From Acidobacteria bacterium UBA6911 (GTDB lineage Bacteria > Acidobacteriota > UBA6911), in NCBI GenBank assembly GCA_002451015.1, contig DKBB01000361.1, forward strand, positions 1 through 15,012: a stretch of 15,012 nt of DNA. The letters run 5' to 3'. The position numbers and the translations under genes were made by a program. This document shows positions 6,706 through 14,016 of the stretch, one piece after another (position 1 is the first letter of the stretch; every line of letters begins with the position of its first letter). The notes under the pieces were generated by a model. It saw nothing but the letters and a program-made list of their open reading frames with translations, did not search any database and was not told the DNA's origin.

Positions 6706-7701
6706 ATGAGCGACTTTTTTGAAAGTCTGGGATTTCCGTCTCCGGAACAGCGTGACAGCATTCGATTCTATTTTGCGAAAGGGCTTGCCTATCGAACGCG
6801 AAGGAACCTGATTCTTGCGTGCCTCCTCGCCGGGTTGCTGTTGCAGATCGTCACGGTAATGGTATGGACGGGATTTCCTTTCCTGATAGTCGCCGTTCTG
6901 CTGGGTTTGGTTAAAGGCTACGACAGCAGGGTTCGTCTCAAGAATTTCAAGAACGACCAGAGATGGACCGAAGTCTTAATTGACAAACTTCGCGAAATTG
7001 AGACCGTGCGTCGGAAGTCCAAAGCCTGGGACCGCGATTCGTTGGATGTTACCAATGCTCTGGGGTGTGCGGTATTTCTGCTGCTTATGGCCTTCGGTGC
7101 TCTCCTGTGCATTGTGGTCGGCTTTTTCGCAGGAAATTTGAATGTCACCCTGATCATGCTCGTCGATTTCCTTGTCCTCGTCGTCCCTTTCTATTTCACC
7201 GGTGTGCGCTGGGCGCTCAAGCAGGGCAACCTGGCAATAAAGGTCAAACTTCTTCTCAAACTGCACGAATATTTCGAGGGGAACAAGATTGAATCGGAAA
7301 CATTCATTCCCATGCTCCTTCTGGCCCGTGAGAACGGCGATACGAGCGTACCGGTGGATGTCAAATTCCAGATCCGATACAAAGGCTTGCCGCCCGACCG
7401 ATTTTACGGCCTTCAGAGCACGGTGAACATCAACCTTGTCCAAGGCACGAGCTACGCATATTTCTATTGCGTGCTTGTCGCTAAGAGCGGATTCGGCTTG
7501 AAGAAATACCAGCGCGACGTAAAGGAGAGCAAGCGCGTGATGTGCGAGTACGACGCGCAGGCGGACACGGATGTGCTTGTGATCCGTCATCCCACGACAA
7601 AGACTTCCGGCTATTACACGGACGATAACGCTTGCATGGAGATACTTTCGTCTGCCATGGGCGCCGCCAGGATTATCGAAAAGGAATACAGGCAGAAATG
7701 A
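6706..7701 (+). CDS. Four-TM membrane protein of unknown function, third gene of the ACHX operon
   Basis: This 331-residue protein starts at ATG 6706, 47 bases after the radical SAM gene, with AAGGGAA at 6692-6698 as ribosome binding site. Hydrophobic segments at about 35-53, 57-69, 117-141 and 146-167 suggest four membrane spans in two hairpins. Residues 70-116 between them are charged and helical (KLREIETVRRKSKAWDRDS). Residues 170-331 form a soluble, probably cytoplasmic domain with alternating beta-like segments. I do not recognise the family. No ATPase, peptidase or transporter motif is visible, so it is not an obvious ABC exporter or leader protease. Position and direction make it part of the same unit, perhaps a membrane partner of the ACHX protein. 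Confidence 0.85.
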   Translation: MSDFFESLGFPSPEQRDSIRFYFAKGLAYRTRRNLILACLLAGLLLQIVTVMVWTGFPFLIVAVLLGLVKGYDSRVRLKNFKNDQRWTEVLIDKLREIETVRRKSKAWDRDSLDVTNALGCAVFLLLMAFGALLCIVVGFFAGNLNVTLIMLVDFLVLVVPFYFTGVRWALKQGNLAIKVKLLLKLHEYFEGNKIESETFIPMLLLARENGDTSVPVDVKFQIRYKGLPPDRFYGLQSTVNINLVQGTSYAYFYCVLVAKSGFGLKKYQRDVKESKRVMCEYDAQADTDVLVIRHPTTKTSGYYTDDNACMEILSSAMGAARIIEKEYRQK

Positions 7702-7726
7702 TCCCGGCGGATATCTGCAGCAGCAG

Positions 7727-7867
7727 TTAAGGATTCAGCTCCTTTTCAATTTGAGCTCTGAATTCCTCCAATTGACGGTGATGGGGAGTATTCGGATCCA
7801 CTCGACATCGGATTCACCCGGGAATTTTGCACTCAGATCGTGAAAACTCCTCCGGTAGACTTGCCTC
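7727..7867 (-). pseudogene. Possible C-terminal gene remnant, two frames
   Basis: On the minus strand, one frame reads like a protein end, 'VDPNTPHHRQLEEFRAQIEK' to a TAA at 7727-7729, but a TGA at 7814-7816 closes it. The neighbouring frame upstream reads 'YRRSFHDLSAKFPGESDVEW' and joins it at about 7800. A single frameshift would link them into about 45 residues of ordinary helical protein. There is no start or ribosome binding site, and the family is not known. The same bases contain an imperfect inverted repeat (7731-7741 with 7753-7766) that could act between the convergent genes. Confidence 0.25.
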
Positions 7868-8935
7868 TTAAAGTAATTGATAAGCAATTAAACCTTCAGA
7901 ATTGCCTGCTACAAGGATATTATTACCATTCTCATCCTTGATCCAGGTGACGAGAACATATGGACCTAATCCTTGTTCATAAAAAACAGTCTCTCCTTCT
8001 GAGTTAAAAATATAAATTTGCCCGTCTCGTGTTCCTATAGCTAGTAAGCCTTCCTGAGACAGACATGCAGCTTGATAAATAGATGCGTCACCTTCTCCAA
8101 TTTTATCTTCCCAAAGAAAATTGCCGCTTCCGTCATAAATACTGATAATTTCATCATCTCCTTCACTGCCGGAAGTTATGATTTCAGGGCCAAGGGAATC
8201 ACCAATGAACTCATCCACATCCACGAAAAACGCATAATATATTGATGAATCGATTTCTTCAAGCAAAGTTCCTTCTGCATTAAAAATATGAATATCTCCA
8301 TCGGCTGCAGTGGATATTACTTCAACTGAACCATCGTTATTGAGGTCTCCTCCACTAACATACCAGACATTGCCAATATCCGTATATTTCCAGCGTATAT
8401 CACCGGTATATTCAAGGAGATATAGCCCGGTACTACCATTAAATCCAACAATAACCTCAAGAGTGTCGTCCCCGTCAATATCACAAACAGCTACATCATC
8501 TACTCCAGTATCTGCCGGAAATTCCCAAAGAAAATCTCCGTTATTATTTAAGGCGGTAATGTTATCACCCCAGATCCTGAATCTAATGATATCGAGATGG
8601 TTATCTCCGTCTAAATCAGCCACCCGTATATAAGTGTTATTATCCGTTACATAAATTGTATCAAGTGCATTACCCGAACTGTCGTAGGTGACTATCTTAT
8701 TGAAATATGAAGTGATAATTTCATCCTTTCCATCCTCATTCAAATCTGCTGTTGCCAACCCCCTAATATCCTCTTCTATCGTCCATATTCTTATAAATTC
8801 GTAATCGGTTATATCCTGTGATTGAGATTGAGGTTGAGGTTGAGGTTGAGAAGGAGATGTTTCCCTAGAGCATCCCACCAGTAGTACAAGAAGTAAGTAC
8901 AAGGAACATAGTATGACATTAGTATATCTCATCAT
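7868..8935 (-). CDS. Lipoprotein with FG-GAP/VCBS-type beta-propeller repeats
   Basis: This 355-residue protein starts at ATG 8935, with AAGGAG at 8943-8948 in the right place. Residues 1-21 are a signal peptide ending in a lipobox (LVGC, Cys22), so it is probably a lipoprotein. A Pro-Gln/Ser-Gln linker covers 28-40. The rest is a chain of propeller blades with acidic loops DLNEDGKDE, DLDGDNHLD, DIDGDDTLE and DLNNDGSVE, which resemble calcium-binding loops of FG-GAP/VCBS repeats, alternating with blades of the 'IYDGSGNFLWE' type. Such proteins usually bind ligands or scaffold partners at the cell surface; no enzymatic site is visible. The gene is clearly richer in A+T than the upstream operon, so it may have a different history. 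Confidence 0.9.
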   Translation of the reverse strand: MMRYTNVILCSLYLLLVLLVGCSRETSPSQPQPQPQSQSQDITDYEFIRIWTIEEDIRGLATADLNEDGKDEIITSYFNKIVTYDSSGNALDTIYVTDNNTYIRVADLDGDNHLDIIRFRIWGDNITALNNNGDFLWEFPADTGVDDVAVCDIDGDDTLEVIVGFNGSTGLYLLEYTGDIRWKYTDIGNVWYVSGGDLNNDGSVEVISTAADGDIHIFNAEGTLLEEIDSSIYYAFFVDVDEFIGDSLGPEIITSGSEGDDEIISIYDGSGNFLWEDKIGEGDASIYQAACLSQEGLLAIGTRDGQIYIFNSEGETVFYEQGLGPYVLVTWIKDENGNNILVAGNSEGLIAYQLL

Positions 8936-8998
8936 TTTTACACTCCTTAGATTTTGAAAAAATATTTCATTAAATAAAATATATACGTAAATATCGTA
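8936..8998 (-). promoter_or_regulatory. AT-rich upstream region of the FG-GAP lipoprotein
   Basis: A very AT-rich stretch directly upstream of the lipoprotein start, presumably its promoter. Next to it, at 9005-9016 within the end of the kinase remnant, lies the perfect 12-bp palindrome GTAATCGATTAC, a possible regulator site. No -35/-10 pair with standard spacing stood out. Confidence 0.35.
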
Positions 8999-9316
8999 TT
9001 AGATGTAATCGATTACGTAAAAGTTCGATTTTGTATCACCCTCTCCATACTCCAGAACAAGGAAACGATTTCCGTCTGCCTGTTCCAGCCCGTAAATCCC
9101 GGCGATATTTGTATGGTTCAGGGATGCCAGGAGCTTGTCCTCTCTCTCATAACGGGCCATTCGATCAGGATCACTGATAAAGGCGTCTGGAAGGAACTTC
9201 AGGGCCACCTTGCCGTCCAGGATCGTATCCTCGGCGAGGTACACTTCTCCCATACCGCCCCGGCCGATTTTCTCCACAATCCTGTAGCGCGAAATCGTTT
9301 GGCCGATCTCGGACAT
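8999..9316 (-). pseudogene. Truncated Ser/Thr protein kinase (Pkn-type N-lobe only)
   Basis: The 105-codon frame begins like a complete bacterial Hanks-type kinase: a good ribosome binding site (GGAGG), then ISRYRIVEKIGRGGMGEVYLA with the glycine-rich loop, VALKFLP with the ATP-anchoring lysine, the REDKLLASLNHTNIAGIYG helix region, and RFLVLEYGEGDT at the hinge. After GDT the family pattern stops, an unrelated AT-rich tail (KSNFYVIDYI) follows and a TAA closes the frame. The HRD catalytic loop and DFG motif are absent, so it cannot be an active kinase. Intact relatives run to several hundred residues. The break near 9030 looks like a deletion or insertion junction. Confidence 0.85.
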
Positions 9317-9612
9317 GCGATCCTCCGGCTGACTGTGTGCTGCTTCCTGTTTGTTAAAGCTTGGTGGAACTTGGGATTATTATATGCGAATGGGGGCGAG
9401 GGGGGAAGGGAATTTCGGAATATGTCGTTAAGGGAATCCCTTTCAACCAGTTCCTCATAATTAATGGATTTTCTTAATATTAGGTACAGCATTGGTAGTA
9501 TCATTTAAAAAAGCACGTGGTGATAGATGTAAGCATTTCGTTTGTTTTTACTTACTCAGAATCACGAAGCTGATTTATCTATTCACACCGATTGACGGCT
9601 AAGGAAGATAAA
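9317..9612. other. Divergent spacer between kinase remnant and zinc-ribbon gene
   Basis: No supported gene. It must carry the promoters for both directions. A 13-base inverted repeat AAGGGA-A-TCCCTT lies at 9430-9442, and AT-rich runs at 9455-9580 are the likely promoter area for the + strand gene. A G-rich run (GGGGGCGAGGGGGGAAGGG) lies around 9392-9410. Confidence 0.45.
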
Positions 9613-10212
9613 ATGAAATGCCCTGACTGCGGACTTGAAAATCCGCCTGGAGTCGCATTTTGTGATTGTGGATATTGTTTTGCTTCAACGATGTTCAAAC
9701 AGTACAATCGTATTAAACGTCCAATCGGCTCGCGCATCTTATCTCCAGGCGCGGTCTTTGGTATTATTACAGGAATAATTCTTCCGATAGCACTTCATGT
9801 AATATCAAAAGTCCAAGAAAAGAATCCTCCGGTTGTGAGACCTCTCACTGCCATGCATCCTCTCGATCAGATGACGTCCACCTTTGCCGGAAACCACACA
9901 AGGACTTCTGTAAAAAGTCGCGTAGAAAAGGCCATGTTTGTGTATGGCCTTGAATTTGCCGAAGAAAATTACAAAGAGGTAGAAGGAGCTCTCACAACTT
10001 TGAGAATAGTGTTTGAAGCTAGCGAAATGGAAATCCTTAGCTACATGATCCAGGCATTTGATGCTGGCGAATATTATAACTTCAAAGAAATGGCTGTTCT
10101 ATCAGCAAAAACTCTTGCTAAGGATGAAAGAGTGCTTCCGCGATCGTTTATCCAGATGATTAATACCTCACCCTCCTATATGTCTGCTTGGAACCTTGAA
10201 AATCAAGTGTAG
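9613..10212 (+). CDS. Zinc-ribbon protein with one TM segment, unknown function
   Basis: This 199-residue protein starts at ATG 9613, six bases after AGGAA. An in-frame TTG at 9592 is less likely. Residues 3-22 hold C3-x2-C6 and C17-x-C19-x2-C22, a small zinc ribbon of the 'CPDCGLENP...FCDCG' type. Residues 51-67 (GAVFGIITGIILPIALH) are hydrophobic and may span the membrane. Residues 105-199 are a helical, charged domain (EKAMFVYGLEFAEENYKEVE...). Bacterial zinc-ribbon/TM proteins of this shape are common and mostly uncharacterised. It stands alone and diverges from the kinase remnant. Seven-base inverted repeats GGTGTGT (10212-10218) and ACACACC (10246-10252) follow the stop but lack a T-tract. 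Confidence 0.75.
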   Translation: MKCPDCGLENPPGVAFCDCGYCFASTMFKQYNRIKRPIGSRILSPGAVFGIITGIILPIALHVISKVQEKNPPVVRPLTAMHPLDQMTSTFAGNHTRTSVKSRVEKAMFVYGLEFAEENYKEVEGALTTLRIVFEASEMEILSYMIQAFDAGEYYNFKEMAVLSAKTLAKDERVLPRSFIQMINTSPSYMSAWNLENQV

Positions 10213-10636
10213 GTGTGTATTGGAGAGTGGAGATATATAGACGTCACACACCCCCGGATGACTTTCAAGGTCCTCTCCCTTTGGCGAAACAACACAGTCA
10301 GGAGGGAATCAGGAAATATGGCTGGTTAGGATATTTCAATGAGGGAAATGTTGTCCAAATTTCAGCACAATAGGGAGTAAAATCCGAAGCGGAAATTCAA
10401 CGAAAATAATATAAGGCTTCTTATCGGAATACTCAGGCGGGATTCAATAGAGGTCGAGATTTATAAAATGGACGTTTATTCTTCCTACAGACATCGATTT
10501 CCACTGTGTAAATCCAGGTCATTGATCGCTTCCGCGAAGAGCTTTGCTTCCCGATCCGGCGAGGGCTCACCTGCCGCGTATAAACTGAACCGGACCCGCC
10601 GACCGCAGGCAGCGGGACAGGCCGTATAGAGACGTT
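10213..10636. other. Gene-poor spacer with a possible coding remnant on the minus strand
   Basis: No intact gene. On the minus strand at 10485-10637 a 50-codon open frame ending in TAG reads like ordinary protein (for example 'YAAGEPSPDREAKLFAEAIN'), but it has no start of its own and overlaps the end of the SnoaL-like gene in another frame. It may be a decayed gene end. The rest, 10213-10484, shows only AT-rich unstructured sequence. Confidence 0.4.
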
Positions 10637-11137
10637 CTAATCCTCGTCGTCGGTGTCTCCCTGGTCCGTCTCCGTCTCAGCCTCCAGTTGATCGGACAGA
10701 CTCTCTGTATCCCAACTCACCCATTCCTCCGCAAGCTTGCCGTCCTGAAACCGTGAAATCGAGATACCCGGAACCTTAATGACAATACCACTCTCTGCGT
10801 TTGTACCCGTTACTGTCCAGTTGGCGGCACCGAGGTCGCCCTCCGCCACCCGGGAATGGACCTCGACATGAAAATCGGGATAGGCGGCGCGGACGCTGGT
10901 GATATACTCCTTGAAAGCATCCAGGCCGCTGACCTCCGGCGGATCCACGCTGGGAGGATTGTGGCGAACAAAATCCGCAGCGACAGCATCGTCCAGCACA
11001 TCCAGATTGCCGCTGTTCCACGCTTCATTATTAATACGATCAGCAGTTGCCTTGTTTGTGGCAACAGACTGGTCCACCTGTGTACACGAAGACATCAGAA
11101 GCAGGATTACAAATACAATACCCACATGGATTTTCAT
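10637..11137 (-). CDS. Lipoprotein with SnoaL-like domain
   Basis: This 166-residue protein starts at ATG 11137 with GGGAGG close upstream on the minus strand. Residues 1-17 are a signal peptide and Cys18 follows LMSS, a reasonable lipobox. Residues 27-150 match the SnoaL-like/ester cyclase pattern: INNEAWNSGNLDVLDDAVAADFVRHNPP, then GLDAFKEYITSVRAAYPDFHVEV, then W-T-V-T-G-T and GISISRFQDGKLAEEWVSWD. SnoaL-like folds are small alpha+beta barrels in polyketide cyclases, isomerases and many uncharacterised proteins. The substrate cannot be guessed. The last 15 residues are strongly acidic (ETETDQGDTDDED) and atypical for the fold. It appears to be a single-gene unit. Confidence 0.88.
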   Translation of the reverse strand: MKIHVGIVFVILLLMSSCTQVDQSVATNKATADRINNEAWNSGNLDVLDDAVAADFVRHNPPSVDPPEVSGLDAFKEYITSVRAAYPDFHVEVHSRVAEGDLGAANWTVTGTNAESGIVIKVPGISISRFQDGKLAEEWVSWDTESLSDQLEAETETDQGDTDDED

Positions 11138-11714
11138 AACGCCTCCCTGTTGGGAAAAAGGTTGGTAAAATATAGATTTCCTCGAAGATATCAGCTGCGT
11201 TTTTGTCTTTCAACAGAAAAACTGTCAACGATTTGATCAAACAGGGAAAGGGGCATATCCTCAAACTCGTACAGGTCATGAAACAGGTAGCGTAGCTATG
11301 ATTTGAGACTGCAAAAGATGATTGCGGGCTTGTGACACATAAAAGCAGGAATATTTTTGTTTTGAGGCCACATGTCAGTGGTCACCATGTCTATTGGCAA
11401 AGCCTCACCAGGCTCCCAAGTCTTTCTCCAGATAGCCCTGGGGATTCCGTAGCGATTCCAGGCATGCCATGGTGCAAAGGATGCATTTAGGGTCGATCGA
11501 AGATCCCGAAAGAAAGCATTAACAATTAAGGACACGGACACCACTCAATAGGAGATTGACGTTTAGACCCCAGAGATCAACGCTCTGACACCTATCTCTA
11601 CATTTGTTCCCCCGAAGTCGCGATATGGGAAATTGCACTAAGACCCAGCTGACGGTATTCTGATGTTGGTATCGCGACGCAGAAAACAATAAGAATCTTG
11701 GAGAGAGGATAGGG
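11138..11714. other. Long spacer with repeat copy A and paired leader elements
   Basis: No convincing gene. A minus-strand frame at 11296-11544 (82 codons, GTG start) has no ribosome binding site and an unusual Trp-rich composition. The region contains the ACGGACACCA motif at 11534-11543 (a second copy at 12637-12646 lies beyond the methyltransferase gene), repeat copy A at 11609-11638, and a perfect 9-base inverted repeat GTCGCGATA (11617-11625) / TATCGCGAC (11670-11678) upstream of the methyltransferase start. Confidence 0.5.
11609..11638 (+). repeat. Dispersed hairpin repeat, copy A
   Basis: Core GAAGTCGCGATA at 11614-11625, flanked by C-rich (CCCCC) and TGGGAA arms that can pair over CCC/GGG plus two A-T pairs around a mismatch. 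It shares its 12-base core with copies at 12505 and 14211 and the right flank GGGAAATTGCAC with copy B (GGGAAGTTACAC). It lies 77 bases before the methyltransferase start. Confidence 0.7.
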
Positions 11715-12497
11715 ATGCCGATTGACTACGTAGCGGGTCGGCCCTTCTATGGAGAGTACGCCTGGGCTTACGACCTTATCATTTCACGTAATCACAGGCA
11801 GGAATGCGCATTTATCGAACAAGTGCTTACCGGACTCGGGATTGGCCGCGATGCAGCAATTCTTGATGCCGGATGCGGCACTGGGAGTTACTGCGTAGAA
11901 CTAACACAAAGAGGTTTTCGAGTCACCGGTATTGACCGTTCATCGCAGCTTCTCATGTTTGCCAGGAAGAAAGCGGCAGCTGCTGGACTTGAAATACCGT
12001 TCGTCGACGGCGACATATTGAGCCTTGAAGTCGATCGACAGTATGACGCGGTTATGTGCAGAGGCGTTCTAAATGATCTTGTGGAGGAACGTGATCGCAT
12101 ACAGGTCTTTCGTTCCTTCACCGCTATCCTGCGGCTCGGCGGCGCGCTGATCCTTGACGTCAGGGATTGGGAGAAAACAGTGAAGACGAAAAAGGCGAAA
12201 CCGTTATTTCATAAGGAGGTCGATGTTGACGGCGACATTTTGGAATTCACTTCAAAGAGCAAACTCGATCTGACGAACAGGTTTCTGCGCGTACATGAAA
12301 AGCACAAATACCGGGATGACATAAGCCTCTACGACTTTATCATGAAATGCTGGACGAAAGAGGAACTTGTCAGGAACATGAATGCTGCGGGATTCGGTGA
12401 TATAGAATTATTCGATTCATACACTCCCAAATCAGTGCCCAATAAAACGGATAGGATCGTAGCAACGGGCGTCTTGATGGCGTTCATTTCAGCTTAA
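11715..12497 (+). CDS. Class I SAM-dependent methyltransferase
   Basis: This 260-residue enzyme starts at ATG 11715, preceded by the purine-rich GGAGAGAGG (11700-11708). Motif I is ILDAGCGTGSY (49-59), followed by GID74 as the acidic residue that holds the ribose, VDGD100, and the post-motif DAVMCRGVLNDL (111-122) and LRLGGALILDVRDW. It belongs to the broad Methyltransf_11/25-type group; the substrate is not deducible. Relatives are often annotated as small-molecule methyltransferases. The gene has no operon partner and is flanked by copies A and B of a dispersed hairpin repeat. Its stop codon lies within the arm of copy B. Confidence 0.9.
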   Translation: MPIDYVAGRPFYGEYAWAYDLIISRNHRQECAFIEQVLTGLGIGRDAAILDAGCGTGSYCVELTQRGFRVTGIDRSSQLLMFARKKAAAAGLEIPFVDGDILSLEVDRQYDAVMCRGVLNDLVEERDRIQVFRSFTAILRLGGALILDVRDWEKTVKTKKAKPLFHKEVDVDGDILEFTSKSKLDLTNRFLRVHEKHKYRDDISLYDFIMKCWTKEELVRNMNAAGFGDIELFDSYTPKSVPNKTDRIVATGVLMAFISA

Positions 12498-12530
12498 CTA
12501 CCCAGAAGTCCCGTTATGGGAAGTTACACA
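12495..12530 (+). repeat. Dispersed hairpin repeat, copy B
   Basis: Left arm TAACTACCCA (12495-12504) and right arm TGGGAAGTTA (12517-12526) pair over 9 of 10 positions around a 12-base loop GAAGTCCCGTTA. The TAA of the methyltransferase gene is the start of the left arm, so the hairpin could also serve as its transcript end. No T-tract follows. Confidence 0.75.
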
Positions 12531-12672
12531 TTCACAGCAGCCATCTGCAACTTGGACGTGCATTCAGCTTATGGGAAAACAACCTTGTTTCTCACTTCAA
12601 ATGTTAGACACTATAAGATTCCTGCTCGTTTAAGTGACGGACACCATATGGACACCACGGTCCAGTTTGACG

Positions 12673-13977
12673 TCAGTTTTCAAAAGCATATAAATAATCT
12701 TCAGTCCTCACGTAAAGATTCCCATCGACTATCGCCGGTGTTGCCAGGATTGCGCTGTCAAGGTTGTTGGTAGACAGTATCTTGAGTTGCTTTCCTGCAT
12801 CGAGTACAACCACCACGCCTTCGGCAGATGCAATATAGATCTTATTATCAGCAGCCACCGGTGAGGAATAATAGTAGCCTAATGCTCCTATGCGGCCGCG
12901 GTATACAAGCTCTCCAGTCTTTGCAGTTCGACAGAAAACGATACCACCATTTTTGAACGTATACAGGTGTCCATTGTAGTACAAAGGTGAGGGCACACCC
13001 GGCACACCCCTCTTTTCTGACCAAACAATTTTATCCCGGTTTAATTCACCCCTTATGCCCGGGCGAACAGCCATGATACGGGCTGAATTATTTGCATAGA
13101 ACCTCTCGGCTGCTTCAGGATCTTTTTTTTCCGACGCTGGTTCCAAGATGATGTCCGGCACAGCTAGAAAAATTAAACCATCGCCGACGACTGGTGTGCT
13201 TTTCCCGCACGGTGGAAGTCCTCCAATCCACCAGCGCTCGGTTCCATCCGAGAGGTTGTATGCCATCAGGCGCTGATTCGGTTGGAAGTCACCACCTAGC
13301 ACAAGAATTTCGTCAATGCCGTCGTGACGCCAATGTACAGGAGTGGACCATCCGTACCGGAAAAGGGAGCGGTCTGTCTTCCAAATCGTCTGGCCGTTGA
13401 GGCGATTGACCGCAAGCAGGTAGGAATCGTTCCCTTGATGATTGAGCACTACAAAATCGCCGGCCACAATTGGCGAGGAAACCGCGCCATAGGGATTTTC
13501 CGGTATGGGCATCTTTATTTCCCACTTCAGGTTTCCATCTATGTCATAACACACCAACCCATAGGAACCGAAATAAGCGTAGACACGCTCTCCGTCGGTG
13601 GTAGGAGTGGAACCTGCAGGACTGCTTATTTCGTGGACCTTTTCAATCTCTTTTGTCTTAACGGTTTGCCTCCATATGATTTTCCCGGAATACCTGTCAA
13701 TGCACAGAGTGGCCAGTTGCTTGTTCTTCCTGTCAAACTCAGTCATGAATATTCGATCGCCCCAGACGATGGGAGACGATATTCCGGATTTGATAGCTGT
13801 TTTCCATTGAACGTTCTTATTAGGATCAAAATGAACTGGTGGCCTTCCTCCGCCAATTCCCGAAGAATTCGGTCCTCTGAACTGGGGCCACCACTCTTTG
13901 GAGAACTGCTGCGCAAATACAGCAAAGCTTGACAAAAGAACAAATGCCATCAAGGAAATGCAACAAATCCGTTTCAT
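12673..13977 (-). CDS. Secreted PQQ-like beta-propeller protein
   Basis: This 434-residue protein starts at ATG 13977, chosen because a clear signal peptide begins there (MKRICCISLMAFVLLSSFAVFA|Q) and GGGAG lies 10 bases upstream; an in-frame ATG 39 bases earlier adds an unlikely leader. The mature start 'WWPQFRGPNSSGIGG' and repeats such as NVQWKTAIKSGISSPIVWGDRIF, SGKIIWRQTV and AYFGSYGLVCYDIDGNLKWE mark a PQQ-binding-like propeller of the BamB/alcohol-dehydrogenase fold class, common in Planctomycetes and related bacteria. No PQQ cofactor or catalytic residues can be confirmed. Likely periplasmic or outer-membrane associated. The gene is convergent with the methyltransferase gene. Confidence 0.92.
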   Translation of the reverse strand: MKRICCISLMAFVLLSSFAVFAQQFSKEWWPQFRGPNSSGIGGGRPPVHFDPNKNVQWKTAIKSGISSPIVWGDRIFMTEFDRKNKQLATLCIDRYSGKIIWRQTVKTKEIEKVHEISSPAGSTPTTDGERVYAYFGSYGLVCYDIDGNLKWEIKMPIPENPYGAVSSPIVAGDFVVLNHQGNDSYLLAVNRLNGQTIWKTDRSLFRYGWSTPVHWRHDGIDEILVLGGDFQPNQRLMAYNLSDGTERWWIGGLPPCGKSTPVVGDGLIFLAVPDIILEPASEKKDPEAAERFYANNSARIMAVRPGIRGELNRDKIVWSEKRGVPGVPSPLYYNGHLYTFKNGGIVFCRTAKTGELVYRGRIGALGYYYSSPVAADNKIYIASAEGVVVVLDAGKQLKILSTNNLDSAILATPAIVDGNLYVRTEDYLYAFEN

Positions 13978-14016
13978 GAAGAAATTACTCCCTAAGTTAT
14001 ATTCAAAGGATAACAT

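Noticed and set aside
11296..11544. 82-codon minus-strand frame in the spacer before the methyltransferase gene
   Set aside because: GTG start without ribosome binding site, unusual Trp content, no recognisable domain, and it overlaps a repeated motif.
12491..12609. Integron attC site after the methyltransferase gene (GCTTAAC ... GTTAGAC boxes)
   Set aside because: The boxes fit the loose consensus by chance length, the inner arms do not pair in the expected way, and no integron integrase is visible.
12516..12773. 85-codon frame after the methyltransferase gene
   Set aside because: It overlaps repeat copy B and the end of the propeller gene on the other strand and has no ribosome binding site.
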